Origin: Anaerolineaceae bacterium UBA5365
GTDB taxonomy: Bacteria; Chloroflexota; Anaerolineae; Anaerolineales; Anaerolineaceae
NCBI GenBank assembly: GCA_002407905.1
Contig: DHPL01000039.1
Coordinates: 7,678-18,041, forward strand
DNA: 10,364 nucleotides
Reading direction: 5' to 3'
This document shows positions 1-7,086 of the stretch, piece after piece. The notes under the pieces were generated by a model. The model searched no databases and was not told the DNA's origin. It was given only the letters and a program-made list of their open reading frames with translations. The translations under genes were made by a program, and so were the position numbers. Within the stretch, counting starts at the first letter, position 1, and every line of letters starts with the position of its first letter.

Positions 1-441
1 CTGGTGATCGCGAACCATATGCTCTATCACGTGCCGGACCCGCAGCAGGCGATCAACGAGGCTGCCCGATTGCTCAAGCCCGATGGACGGATGGTTGCCA
101 TCACCAACGGTGCCGGGCATATGCGCCAGCTGGATGAACTGCTCCAGCGGTTCACCGGCACAGGAGTAAAACCCCACCACTTCCATACACCCTTTACGGT
201 TGAAAATGGCCGCCCACGCATTGAGGCAGCCTTTGCCGATGTGGAATACATTCCTTACCAGAGCCATCTCTGGGTCACTGAGGCCGCGGTGTTGGTGGAT
301 TATGCCGCGTCCATGGATGGAAGCATCCTGGACCGCGATCAATTGATCGGGGACTTTAAGGCGCTTATCGACCGGGATGGGGGGGTAAAAATCGACAAGG
401 TTTCGGGGGCGTTCGTCGCACGCAAGCCCAGGAAGCAATGA
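1..441 (+). CDS. SAM-dependent methyltransferase, C-terminal part (5' truncated by window edge)
   Basis: This is the end of a class I SAM-dependent methyltransferase (UbiE/Methyltransf_11 type). The reading frame is open from the first base of the window, so the true start lies upstream; 146 residues are visible. The segment 'HMLYHVPDP' followed by 'EAARLLKPDGRMV' is the typical post-motif II / motif III region of this fold, where a strand and helix precede the conserved LKPGG-like turn. The SAM-binding glycine motif I is outside the window. The remaining ~100 residues form the variable C-terminal substrate region, so the substrate (small molecule, quinone, lipid or other) cannot be told. The gene ends with TGA and converges on uppP, with 32 bp between the stops. 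Family assignment is fairly secure; the substrate is unknown. Confidence 0.8.
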   Translation: MVIANHMLYHVPDPQQAINEAARLLKPDGRMVAITNGAGHMRQLDELLQRFTGTGVKPHHFHTPFTVENGRPRIEAAFADVEYIPYQSHLWVTEAAVLVDYAASMDGSILDRDQLIGDFKALIDRDGGVKIDKVSGAFVARKPRKQ

Positions 442-463
442 GGCTTGGGTCCAACCACAAGCC
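442..463. terminator. Hairpin between convergent methyltransferase and uppP genes
   Basis: GGCTTG at 442-447 pairs with CAAGCC at 458-463. Inside it GGT (448-450) pairs with ACC (454-456) around a 3-nt loop, leaving one bulged A. The hairpin begins right after the methyltransferase stop and lies between two convergent stops, so it could end transcripts from both sides. No T-tract follows on either strand, so it is not a classical intrinsic terminator. Its role is inferred from structure and position. Confidence 0.4.
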
Positions 464-473
464 CGGAAGCGGT

Positions 474-1298
474 TTATCCTCTGCCCGAGATCACAAAGAT
501 GGTCACGATGGAAAGCAGGGCGCAATAAAGCGCGAATGGAATCAGACTGTTCTTGCGCAGGTACCCCAATAACCAGCGGATAGCAAAATACCCCACGACA
601 CCAGCGACCAAAAAGCCAAGCAGCATGACGGGTAGAAACTGAGCCAAATTAGGGAGTTCCGCGAGGTCTTTTACTGCCAGAGCACCCGCCGCCAGCATGA
701 TCGGCACTGACATCAGGAAGGAAAACCGGGCCGCCGCATCGCGGTTTAAACCCCGCAGCAGGCCGCCGCTGATGGTGGCCCCAGAGCGAGAAATACCCGG
801 AAAAATGGCCAGAGCCTGAAAAAGGCCAACGGTGACCGCGTCCGGCAGGCGCATCGCCTCCAGGCTGCGGTTTTGCTTGCCCAGGCCCTCGGCCAGGGTC
901 ATGATAATCGCAACCACAAAAAGGAATATTGCGGTGACCAGCGGGCTGGCGAAGGCGGCTTCAACCTTGCTTTTGAGGAGGAGGCCTGCCAGACCTGCCG
1001 GGATGGTGGCGAGGACAATCCACCAACCGAGAAGGCTCGGTCCATCCCGAAAAGGCTGCCCTGCTTTGAGCGCAGCGAGCATTGCCGAAATGATGGCGAT
1101 GAGATCCTTCCAGAAGTAGATGATCACCGCGGCTAGTGTGCCGAGCTGGACGATCACATCGAAAACGAAAGCACTGTCGGCGTCGAGCCGCCACTGCAGC
1201 AAATATGGCACCAGGACCAAATGGGCCGAAGAAGATACCGGCAAAAACTCTGTGAGACCCTGAATGATCCCCAGAATGATCCCTTGGAAGATGCTCAT
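474..1298 (-). CDS. uppP: Undecaprenyl-diphosphatase (UppP/BacA)
   Basis: Integral membrane phosphatase that hydrolyses undecaprenyl diphosphate to undecaprenyl phosphate, recycling the lipid carrier for peptidoglycan and other envelope polymers. In the family, overproduction gives bacitracin resistance. The 274-residue length is typical. Both signature motifs are present: GLTEFLPVSSSAH at residues 14-26 (E17, the serine cluster 22-24, H26) and PGISRSGAT at 167-175 (R171). The rest is strongly hydrophobic with several membrane segments (about 48-65, 90-108, 118-136, 195-210, 222-248, 253-270). The start ATG overlaps the tgt stop by 4 bp (TCAT at 1295-1298 on the + strand), and no clear Shine-Dalgarno precedes it, which suggests translation coupled to tgt. 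It is probably transcribed from the tgt promoter. The assignment is secure. Confidence 0.95.
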   Translation of the reverse strand: MSIFQGIILGIIQGLTEFLPVSSSAHLVLVPYLLQWRLDADSAFVFDVIVQLGTLAAVIIYFWKDLIAIISAMLAALKAGQPFRDGPSLLGWWIVLATIPAGLAGLLLKSKVEAAFASPLVTAIFLFVVAIIMTLAEGLGKQNRSLEAMRLPDAVTVGLFQALAIFPGISRSGATISGGLLRGLNRDAAARFSFLMSVPIMLAAGALAVKDLAELPNLAQFLPVMLLGFLVAGVVGYFAIRWLLGYLRKNSLIPFALYCALLSIVTIFVISGRG

Positions 1299-2437
1299 GG
1301 CTTGCCAGCTTTTCCGAACGGTTCGCGGCCGGCATGCGGCCGGGATTTCATGCGCTCCAGGGCTGTGTCGGCGAAGTTCTGCAACTGGCCATCAATGATC
1401 GCCTGCCTCAGGTCCCGGGCCAGTTGGAGCATCGTGTGCAGGTTGTGGATGGAAAGCAGGGTGGCAGCCAGCATTTCCTTGGCGTTCAGCAGGTGACGCA
1501 AATATGCACGCGAAAAATGGCGGCAAGTATAGCAGCTGCATTCGGCATCTATTGGGTTCGGGTCGGCGGAAAAAGCGGCATTTAAGAGGTTGAGACGGCC
1601 ATCGCGGGTCATCGCGCTGGCATGCCGGGCCAGCCGGGTGGGCAGGACGCAATCGAAGATGTCCACACCTCGGAGCACGCCCTGGATCAGGTCTTCGGGT
1701 GTACCAACGCCCATCAGGTAGCGCGGTTTCTCAATTGGTAGGATGGCGTTCACCACCTCGATACTGCGGTACATGTCGGTCTTGCTTTCACCCACGGACA
1801 GGCCGCCGATGGCATTTCCGGGTAGGTCCAGACTGCTGATGAATTTGGCCGATTCTTCACGCAGGTCCGGAAAGATACCCCCCTGGACGATGCCGAACAG
1901 CGCCTGGTCGGCCCGGGTTTTGGCGGCGAGGCTCCGCTGGGCCCAAAGGTGCGTGCGCTGCATCGCCTCGCGGGCGTAAGCGGCGTTGCTTGGGTCTGCG
2001 CATTCGTCAAAGGCCATGATGATGTCCGCCCCCAGGTTTTCCTGGATGCGGATTGAGTCCTCAGGCGTGAGACGCCGCAGAGAACCATCGATGTGGCTGC
2101 GAAAAGTAACGCCATCTGCATCGATTTTGCGCATCTTGGCCAGGGAAAAGACCTGGAAACCCCCTGAGTCGGTGAGGATCGGCCGGGGCCATTGCATAAT
2201 CTGGTGCAGGCCGCCCAGGTTAGCGATCAACTCATCACCCGGTCTTAAGAAGAGGTGGTAAGTGTTGGCCAAAACAAGCTGGGCATCCAATTCCTGCAAT
2301 TGTGCTGGCGTGACGGCCTTGACCGTGGCCTGGGTGCCCACCGGCGCGAAGACAGGCGTGTTCAGGACCCCGTGCGGGGTACTAAAACTGCCGGCACGGG
2401 CTGCGCCGTCACGGGCATGAATGCTGAAATTAAACAT
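1295..2437 (-). CDS. tgt: Queuine/preQ1 tRNA-guanine transglycosylase (Tgt)
   Basis: Exchanges guanine-34 in the anticodon of GUN tRNAs for preQ1, the base-swap step of queuosine synthesis, in the cytoplasm. With the start at 2437 the protein has 380 residues, the usual bacterial length. TDSGGFQ at 89-95 gives the conserved Asp90, GGLSVGE at 211-217 is the substrate loop, and FDCVLPTR at 261-268 carries nucleophile Asp262. The zinc site is C300, C302, C305 and H331 (C-x-C-x2-C-x25-H). The frame stays open to a TTG at 2527, but I reject that start: a TATAAT box at 2530-2535 lies only 2 nt before it, and the N-terminus resembling known Tgt proteins begins at 2437. GAGGCGG precedes the 2437 ATG by 3 nt and lies within a predicted hairpin. 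It is the first gene of an operon with uppP (4-bp overlap). Confidence 0.95.
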   Translation of the reverse strand: MFNFSIHARDGAARAGSFSTPHGVLNTPVFAPVGTQATVKAVTPAQLQELDAQLVLANTYHLFLRPGDELIANLGGLHQIMQWPRPILTDSGGFQVFSLAKMRKIDADGVTFRSHIDGSLRRLTPEDSIRIQENLGADIIMAFDECADPSNAAYAREAMQRTHLWAQRSLAAKTRADQALFGIVQGGIFPDLREESAKFISSLDLPGNAIGGLSVGESKTDMYRSIEVVNAILPIEKPRYLMGVGTPEDLIQGVLRGVDIFDCVLPTRLARHASAMTRDGRLNLLNAAFSADPNPIDAECSCYTCRHFSRAYLRHLLNAKEMLAATLLSIHNLHTMLQLARDLRQAIIDGQLQNFADTALERMKSRPHAGREPFGKAGKP

Positions 2438-2458
2438 TTTCCGCCTCAGAGGAGGAAA
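2438..2458 (-). promoter_or_regulatory. Hairpin covering the tgt ribosome-binding site
   Basis: On the - strand the 21 nt just before the tgt ATG form a near-perfect inverted repeat. TTTCC pairs with GGAAA, there is one T/C mismatch, then CCT pairs with AGG around a 3-nt loop. The 3' arm contains the Shine-Dalgarno GAGGCGG and ends at the start codon. If folded in the mRNA it would hide the ribosome-binding site. The inverted repeat is visible in the sequence; a regulatory role is inferred. Confidence 0.45.
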
Positions 2459-2529
2459 GGAAAGCACAGGAATAAGAGCCAGATTGAGGCTGTGAATGCG
2501 GGGCAATTTTTGGCCGGGACATGCCAAGC

Positions 2530-2537
2530 ATTATAGC
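2530..2537 (-). promoter_or_regulatory. tgt-uppP promoter -10 box
   Basis: The - strand reads GCTATAAT, a perfect TATAAT at 2535-2530 preceded by GC. I see no convincing -35 at 16-18 bp. Transcription would begin near 2523, giving a leader of about 86 nt before the tgt ATG at 2437. The octamer GCTATAAT recurs before the RelA/SpoT-family gene and the DUF1294 gene. Confidence 0.5.
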
Positions 2538-2561
2538 CGTTTTGGCCTGCGGGCTTCGGAT

Positions 2562-2567
2562 TATACT
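2562..2567 (+). promoter_or_regulatory. alr operon promoter -10 box (probably leaderless)
   Basis: TATACT lies 8 nt before the alr ATG, so transcription would begin within a few bases of the start codon. The -35 is poor (TTTTGG at 2540-2545, 16-bp spacing). It is divergent from the tgt -10, with 26 bp between the two boxes. The close spacing and lack of a good Shine-Dalgarno suggest a leaderless alr mRNA (inference). Confidence 0.45.
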
Positions 2568-2575
2568 TAGGCCGC

Positions 2576-3694
2576 ATGGAATACGATATCAACAATTATT
2601 CCACCTGGCTGGAAATCGATTTAAACGCCATTCGGGATAATACCGCGCGAATACGCCAGTTTACCGGCCGCGAAGTGATGGCGGTGATCAAAGCCAATGC
2701 CTACGGGCATGGTCTCATCCCGGCGGCTCAGGCGGCAAACGCCGGCGGGGCAACCTGGTGCGGTACAGCGCGGGTTGAAGAGGCGTTGGCCTTGCGCAGG
2801 GCAGGTATATCCTCGCGTTTGCTCGTCCTGGGTTATACACCCCCCGCGAAGGTGCCCGAAGCCATCGCCCAGAATATCACCCTGGCCCTGGTGGATGAGA
2901 AGCTGTCTGAAGAATACCTGCAGGCTGCCGCGCGGATCGGCGGACGGCTTCATGCCCATATTAAGGTGGAAACCGGCATGGGGCGGCTGGGAATGCGCAT
3001 TGAACGCATCCCTGCATTCCTTAAACGCATGCAGGACTCGGACCTCCTGATTGACGGCATATTTACGCACTTTGCCCAGGGAGATGAGGTTGGTTGCGCG
3101 TATACATACGATCAAATCCAGCGCTTTAACCAGCTGCTGGCTGATCTGGAGGCGCAGGGGATCAAGCCTCCGCTGGTGCATGCAGCCAATTCTGGCGCGA
3201 TTTTCAATTACCCTGAGTCTTGGTACGATCTGACCCGGCCGGGAGACGTACTCTACGGCATGGCACCCGGGCCGCACACGCCTTTGCCTGCTGGCTACCA
3301 GCCCGCGCTCTCCTGGAAGGCGCGCCTGATCATGGTGCACGATTTTGAACCCGGCCATGGCATCAGCTACGGCGCGCGGTATATCACAGAAGGCAAGGAA
3401 CGGATTGGCGTGATCCCGATTGGCTACGGCGATGGTTTCAGGCGGGTGGATGGCCAACAGGTACTGGTGGGCGGCCGGAGAGTGGATGTGGTTGGCCGGG
3501 TATGTATGGACCAATGCATGCTGCAGCTGGACGCAGTGCCAAACGCAAAACCAGGCGATGAGGTTGTGCTGATCGGCCGCCAGGGGACAGAAGAGATCAG
3601 TGTGGATGAAGTTGCCGCACGGTGGAATACGATCAACTACGAAGTGACGACAGGGCTGGCCGAGCGCCTGCCGCGGGTCTACCTCAATGACTGA
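2576..3694 (+). CDS. alr: Alanine racemase
   Basis: PLP-dependent cytoplasmic enzyme interconverting L- and D-alanine, supplying D-Ala for peptidoglycan. The 372-residue length is normal. The TIM-barrel part opens with WLEIDLNAIRDN and VIKANAYGHG, where Lys39 is the PLP-binding lysine. KVETGMGRLGMR at 131-142 matches the conserved Lys/Arg region near the cofactor (K131, R138). GISYGARY at 263-270 contains the second catalytic base Tyr266, and GRVCMDQ at 308-314 is the conserved segment that reaches into the partner subunit's active site. IGYGDGF at 283-289 is also typical. All catalytic residues are intact, so it should be active. No strong Shine-Dalgarno precedes the ATG, and a TATACT box 8 nt upstream suggests a leaderless message. 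The gene overlaps the next one by 8 bp and heads a three-gene operon. Confidence 0.96.
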   Translation: MEYDINNYSTWLEIDLNAIRDNTARIRQFTGREVMAVIKANAYGHGLIPAAQAANAGGATWCGTARVEEALALRRAGISSRLLVLGYTPPAKVPEAIAQNITLALVDEKLSEEYLQAAARIGGRLHAHIKVETGMGRLGMRIERIPAFLKRMQDSDLLIDGIFTHFAQGDEVGCAYTYDQIQRFNQLLADLEAQGIKPPLVHAANSGAIFNYPESWYDLTRPGDVLYGMAPGPHTPLPAGYQPALSWKARLIMVHDFEPGHGISYGARYITEGKERIGVIPIGYGDGFRRVDGQQVLVGGRRVDVVGRVCMDQCMLQLDAVPNAKPGDEVVLIGRQGTEEISVDEVAARWNTINYEVTTGLAERLPRVYLND

Positions 3695-4361
3695 ACGCCG
3701 TATTCGGGCTGAATTTCATTGTCATACAGTCTATTCTTTTGATTCGATTCTCAGCATTGAGGCCCTGCTGGCTGCCTGCCGGGAAAAGTGCCTGGATAAA
3801 GTGGCCATAACCGACCACAACAGCATGCAAGGGGCGTTGCGGGCTAAGGAAATTGACCCAGAGCGCATCATTCTTGCGGAAGAGATCCAAACGGATGAAG
3901 GTGAGATATTAGGCTACTACATGCAGGAAGAGGTTCCGCCTTACCTTAGCCCAATGCAGGTCATCGAGCGCTTGAAAAAGCAGGGGGCTTTGATCAGCCT
4001 GGCGCACCCCTTTGACCGGATGCGGTCAGCCTGGACGCCGCAAACCTTGCACGAGATTCTCCCGCATCTGGACGCGCTGGAAGTTTTTAATGCCCGCTGT
4101 CTCAGCCAAACTTACAATAAAGCCGCGGCGGAATTCGCCGCCACGCATCAGCTGCTTCCCATGGCAGGTTCTGACGCCCATGCCGCCTATGAATTAGGCC
4201 AGGCGGCGATGGAGCTGGCGCCATTTAATGATTCCGGGAGCCTGAAAAGCGCTTTGAAGGATGCCCATCCAGAGGCCAGGCCTTCATCAGCTGCCGTGCA
4301 TTTTTCATCCACTTGGGCTAAATGGGTCAAACGCCTGGGCGGGGCCAAACTGAGCGAATGA
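3687..4361 (+). CDS. PHP-domain metal-dependent phosphoesterase (with PHP-associated C-terminal region)
   Basis: A 224-residue protein of the PHP superfamily (COG0613-like), expected to hydrolyse phosphoesters with a cluster of divalent metals. Ligand motifs appear in order: HCH at 11-13, TDHN at 42-45, EEIQT at 65-69, AHPFD at 106-110, EVFNAR at 132-137 and GSDAH at 161-165. The position that is His in YciV-like proteins is Glu73 (EGEILGY), which is normal in the subfamily with the PHP-associated C-terminal region. It lacks a polymerase, HisK or other added domain, so it is a stand-alone enzyme. Possible substrates are a nucleotide, short RNA or sugar phosphate; none can be chosen from the sequence. 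The ATG overlaps the alr stop by 8 bp and its stop overlaps the next ATG by 4 bp, indicating coupled translation. The fold call is secure; the substrate is unknown. Confidence 0.88.
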   Translation: MTERRIRAEFHCHTVYSFDSILSIEALLAACREKCLDKVAITDHNSMQGALRAKEIDPERIILAEEIQTDEGEILGYYMQEEVPPYLSPMQVIERLKKQGALISLAHPFDRMRSAWTPQTLHEILPHLDALEVFNARCLSQTYNKAAAEFAATHQLLPMAGSDAHAAYELGQAAMELAPFNDSGSLKSALKDAHPEARPSSAAVHFSSTWAKWVKRLGGAKLSE

Positions 4362-5281
4362 TGCGAGGGGTGTTTTGTTCGATCGGCACCCTGATCGTGG
4401 ACGAGATCCACTTGCCGGATGGCAGCCTGGTCAGCGGACGGGCCGGGGGCGGAACCGGGCATGGGGCGATGGGTATGCGCCTCTGGGAGGAGCAGACCGG
4501 CATCCTTACCCGGCTTGGCCGCGATCATCAAGCACAGGATTTCCCACTCCTTGATGAACTTTTCTTGCCTCAGGGGCTTTACCGGTCTGAGGATCTACCG
4601 ACGCCGCGCTTTAAACTATTAATGAACCCGGACGGCAGCCGGGAGGAAGTTTTTAACATCCCCTTCGAACACCTGCCGGAAACGATTCCGGATCCTTCCG
4701 AGATCCCGAGTGAGTGGGAGCAAATCGCGGGGGTGCACTTGCATTGTTACCCCAGCACACTGCCGGAATGGGTGAAGGCTCTGCGGCAGAGAGGCTGCCA
4801 GTCCATCGTTTGGGAGCCGTGGTCACAGTTTGGCGCTCCGGAAAACTACACCCAGTTTTTGCAACTGGGGCAGCTGGCGGACATCGTTTCCCCGAATATC
4901 TTCGAAGCCAGGGCACTTTCCGGCCTGGACGATCCTCTGCAAATTTGCCAAAGCTGGATCAAGGCTGGTATTGCCCGGGTGCTGTTACGCCTTGGCGCCG
5001 ATGGCTGCCTGGCGATGGAGCAGGATGGGACTTATCTGCACCTGCCGGCATTTCCCATTGAGGTCGTTGACCAGACCGGTGCAGGAAATGCCTGCTGCGG
5101 CGGGGCCGCTGTTGGTTTTGCACACAGCCGGAATCTCTTCTTCGCCGCAGCCATGGGGAACGTGAGCGCGTCTTTCACACTTCAGCAATACGGCGCCTTT
5201 TATCCAGTGGCCGGAAAATGCGATGAGATGCGCGAACGGCTGAACTATTATTTCCAATTGTTCCCCAATCTTTTAGCTTAA
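4358..5281 (+). CDS. PfkB-family carbohydrate kinase-like protein resembling fungal Mak32
   Basis: A 307-residue ribokinase-fold protein. The N-terminus SIGTLIVDEIH (8-18) followed by a glycine-rich segment GRAGGGTGHGAMGMRLW (27-43) is the PfkB motif 1 region. WEP at 152-154, VSPN at 177-180 and DQTGAGNACCGG at 238-249 follow. The last is the PfkB signature, but the usual catalytic Asp of GAGD is Asn244. From memory, VDEIH, WEP, SPN and TGxGN together match the fungal Mak32-like branch rather than ribokinase or fructokinase. Its substrate is unknown, and kinase activity cannot be assumed because the catalytic base is changed. I chose the ATG at 4358 because it overlaps the PHP gene stop as ATGA and puts SIGT close to the N-terminus; ATG 4361 is an alternative, and the frame is open to an ATG at 4322. 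It is the last gene of the alr operon. Confidence 0.8.
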   Translation: MMRGVFCSIGTLIVDEIHLPDGSLVSGRAGGGTGHGAMGMRLWEEQTGILTRLGRDHQAQDFPLLDELFLPQGLYRSEDLPTPRFKLLMNPDGSREEVFNIPFEHLPETIPDPSEIPSEWEQIAGVHLHCYPSTLPEWVKALRQRGCQSIVWEPWSQFGAPENYTQFLQLGQLADIVSPNIFEARALSGLDDPLQICQSWIKAGIARVLLRLGADGCLAMEQDGTYLHLPAFPIEVVDQTGAGNACCGGAAVGFAHSRNLFFAAAMGNVSASFTLQQYGAFYPVAGKCDEMRERLNYYFQLFPNLLA

Positions 5282-5451
5282 GGCCAGCGCCTGAGCCAGT
5301 CCCGCCTACCAGGGTCCAGAAGTTGGGTAATAATGTGCTGGTGACCGCCGGAGGCAAGCATGCCGTAGTAGTCTGGCAGGGTTGGAGTGATTAAGTCAGG
5401 GACGTGGGGGGAGGACTTAGCGGATAAGAGAGCTGAGCAGCCAAAGCCCAA
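5278..5451 (-). other. Unexplained open frame tail between convergent genes (possible small ORF or remnant)
   Basis: In the 135-bp gap between the PfkB-like gene and the next - strand gene, one - strand frame is open from inside the 3' end of the neighbouring gene down to a TAA at 5278-5280. That TAA overlaps the PfkB-like stop as TTAA. The translation looks protein-like: LPDYYGMLASGGHQH, then ITQLLDPGRRDWLRRW. The only ATG (5361) gives 27 residues; an unsupported TTG at 5451 gives 57. No ribosome-binding site is visible. The antisense frame is also open, which weakens the case. I do not recognise the peptide. It could be a small gene, the tail of a decayed gene, or chance. I see no clear terminator in this gap. 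Confidence 0.2.
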
Positions 5452-7060
5452 GACCGATAAAAAGCACCGCCGTGCCCAGTTTGACCGGGGCGGCGTTCTC
5501 TTTTAAGAAACGGGTGAAATCCTTGGAACTGGTACCGTAAAAGGCCAGAACGAAAACCACAACCAAAGGCAGGATGAACATGAGGTTGTAAAGCAAAAGC
5601 GCCGGAACTGCCTTACCCCGTAAAGCCGGAACTGAAGTCATGTAGATGATTGTTGGCAAGTAAACCTGACCGGTACAAGCCAATTCCAGGAAGGAGATCA
5701 GAACGCCGCTCACAAAGGCCCCAAGGTAATAGCGGCTTGCCTTGCTGCCTTCACGGATGGTTGCGTTGATGCGCTTTCGCAGCGGTTCAGGCAGTTTGAG
5801 CGCCATATCCTCAGTGCCGCCTTTGCGCACCCGGAAGTAATCGCGCAGGCTCAGGATGCCCAATACCAGGCAGAAAAGCCCGGTCAGTGCATAAACCACC
5901 TTGCCGGCCACCGAGATGGACCCCTTGACCAGATCCAGGACGCGGTAAAAACCCAATCCTACGACGAGATAAGCCAGGAATACCCCCAGCGTGAAGGAAG
6001 CTCCTGTGATCAGGATCTCCCGGCCTTTGCGCCCGCTGATATGCAGGTAGGAGACAAAGAAGATCATCGTAGCAAAGGCACAAGGGTTCAGGCCATCGAT
6101 CAGCCCGGCAAAAACGATCGCCAGCCAGCCCATGCTCTTAAATTTTTCCACCAGGGCGTTTTGGACGGCTTCGGCATCGTAATGAGCCCAAAAATTCGGG
6201 CTTCCCGTCTGGGCCACGCTTTGCAGGAAGGGGGTCATCTTATCCAGGGTGATCTCAGCATCACCGATGAAGGCATGGTCCCCGATAAAAACAGCCGGCG
6301 AGTGCATATCCGCGCCGCGGCCAACCCGCTCGGCCATCCAGTTTGCCAAAGCGGTTTGTTCGTAATAATTAAATTCGGTGATTACCAGGTTGGGGAACTG
6401 ACTTTGAAGGTGTTTAAGGTCAATTTCCGCCCGGCTGCAATCCTGGCAGCCTACCTGATAAAAATAGGCGGCGTGAATGGGCGCGGCTACCGCACAGGCA
6501 TCCGGGTTATCGATCGAGCAAACCTCGGCGGGTTGTGCGGCATTGGGCAGGCTGCTCGGCAGGGCCGCGGGATCCAAACCTTCAACGACCGGAAAATTAA
6601 TAGGCTCGCCAGCCAGTCCGGCTTCAATGATCGCCTTTAGATCCGCCCGGTTTTCCGATTCGCCAATGAGAACTCGGTCGCCGATGATTGTGGTGGGAAT
6701 ATCCCGTCTCTCCGCGCTAACCTGGAAAAATGCCTCAGCTTTCAGCAAGCCCTGATAGGCAACCGGATCGGCATTGATGTCCAGGAGACGAACGTCAATC
6801 TCCCCGGGGTGTTGGGCTTGAAGCGGGAGGATGACTTCGTTGAGGATGGCCATGCAATGGCTGCAGGTGGTTGAATAAAAGTAGTAAAAATGCACCTTGG
6901 CCTGGCTGGGAGCAGGCGTTGCGGCGGGTGGCACCGGGCCAATGGGGGGCATGGGAGTAGCGGCGGCAACAGACTGAATACCGATGGAAAAAAGGATGGA
7001 TGCGCCGAGCGCGAGCAGCAGTGCTACCGATACCAGACGGAGTTTGAGATCAGTTTTCAT
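5417..7060 (-). CDS. Double thioredoxin-like / CcdA-type transmembrane thiol-disulfide relay protein
   Basis: A 547-residue membrane protein expected to move electrons across the cytoplasmic membrane to extracytoplasmic thiols, in the DsbD/CcdA class. A signal anchor (about 8-34) is followed by a Pro/Ala linker. The first thioredoxin-like domain (about 54-150) has C66-S-H-C69 and cis-proline P122 in DIPTTIIGD. The second (about 195-285) has C205-Q-D-C208 and P255 in SPAVFIGD. The membrane domain (about 308-546) shows six hydrophobic segments, with NPC at 325-327 and ACTG at 461-464 supplying the membrane cysteine pair C327/C462 typical of CcdA. C181 and C189 in the linker are an additional possible pair. 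The ATG at 7060 is chosen because the earlier ATG at 7096 lies in the promoter spacer. It is monocistronic. Domain calls are firm; partners (cytochrome c maturation or protein folding) are unknown. Confidence 0.85.
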   Translation of the reverse strand: MKTDLKLRLVSVALLLALGASILFSIGIQSVAAATPMPPIGPVPPAATPAPSQAKVHFYYFYSTTCSHCMAILNEVILPLQAQHPGEIDVRLLDINADPVAYQGLLKAEAFFQVSAERRDIPTTIIGDRVLIGESENRADLKAIIEAGLAGEPINFPVVEGLDPAALPSSLPNAAQPAEVCSIDNPDACAVAAPIHAAYFYQVGCQDCSRAEIDLKHLQSQFPNLVITEFNYYEQTALANWMAERVGRGADMHSPAVFIGDHAFIGDAEITLDKMTPFLQSVAQTGSPNFWAHYDAEAVQNALVEKFKSMGWLAIVFAGLIDGLNPCAFATMIFFVSYLHISGRKGREILITGASFTLGVFLAYLVVGLGFYRVLDLVKGSISVAGKVVYALTGLFCLVLGILSLRDYFRVRKGGTEDMALKLPEPLRKRINATIREGSKASRYYLGAFVSGVLISFLELACTGQVYLPTIIYMTSVPALRGKAVPALLLYNLMFILPLVVVFVLAFYGTSSKDFTRFLKENAAPVKLGTAVLFIGLGLWLLSSLIR

Positions 7061-7086
7061 TGGATAAATTTTTCCCGAGCGGCTGT

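Noticed and set aside
2438..2527. Longer Tgt starting at TTG 2527 (410 residues)
   Set aside because: The TTG is 2 nt from a perfect TATAAT, so it lies ahead of the expected transcript start, and the extra 30 residues do not resemble Tgt. ATG 2437 has a Shine-Dalgarno and gives the family length.
2438..2530. preQ1 riboswitch in the tgt leader
   Set aside because: The leader does not contain the short A-rich tail or loop sequences of known preQ1 classes; only a simple hairpin is visible.
2621..3514. 297-residue open frame antisense to alr
   Set aside because: It lies entirely opposite a gene with every alanine racemase motif; it has no recognisable domain and is a GC-bias shadow.
3903..3905. 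Loss of a PHP metal ligand (Glu73 where YciV-like proteins have His)
   Set aside because: GEI(L/I)G is the usual form in the subfamily with the PHP-associated region, so it is not a defect.
6041..6640. 199-residue open frame antisense to the thioredoxin/CcdA gene
   Set aside because: It is antisense to clear thioredoxin and membrane-domain coding sequence and shows no recognisable motif.
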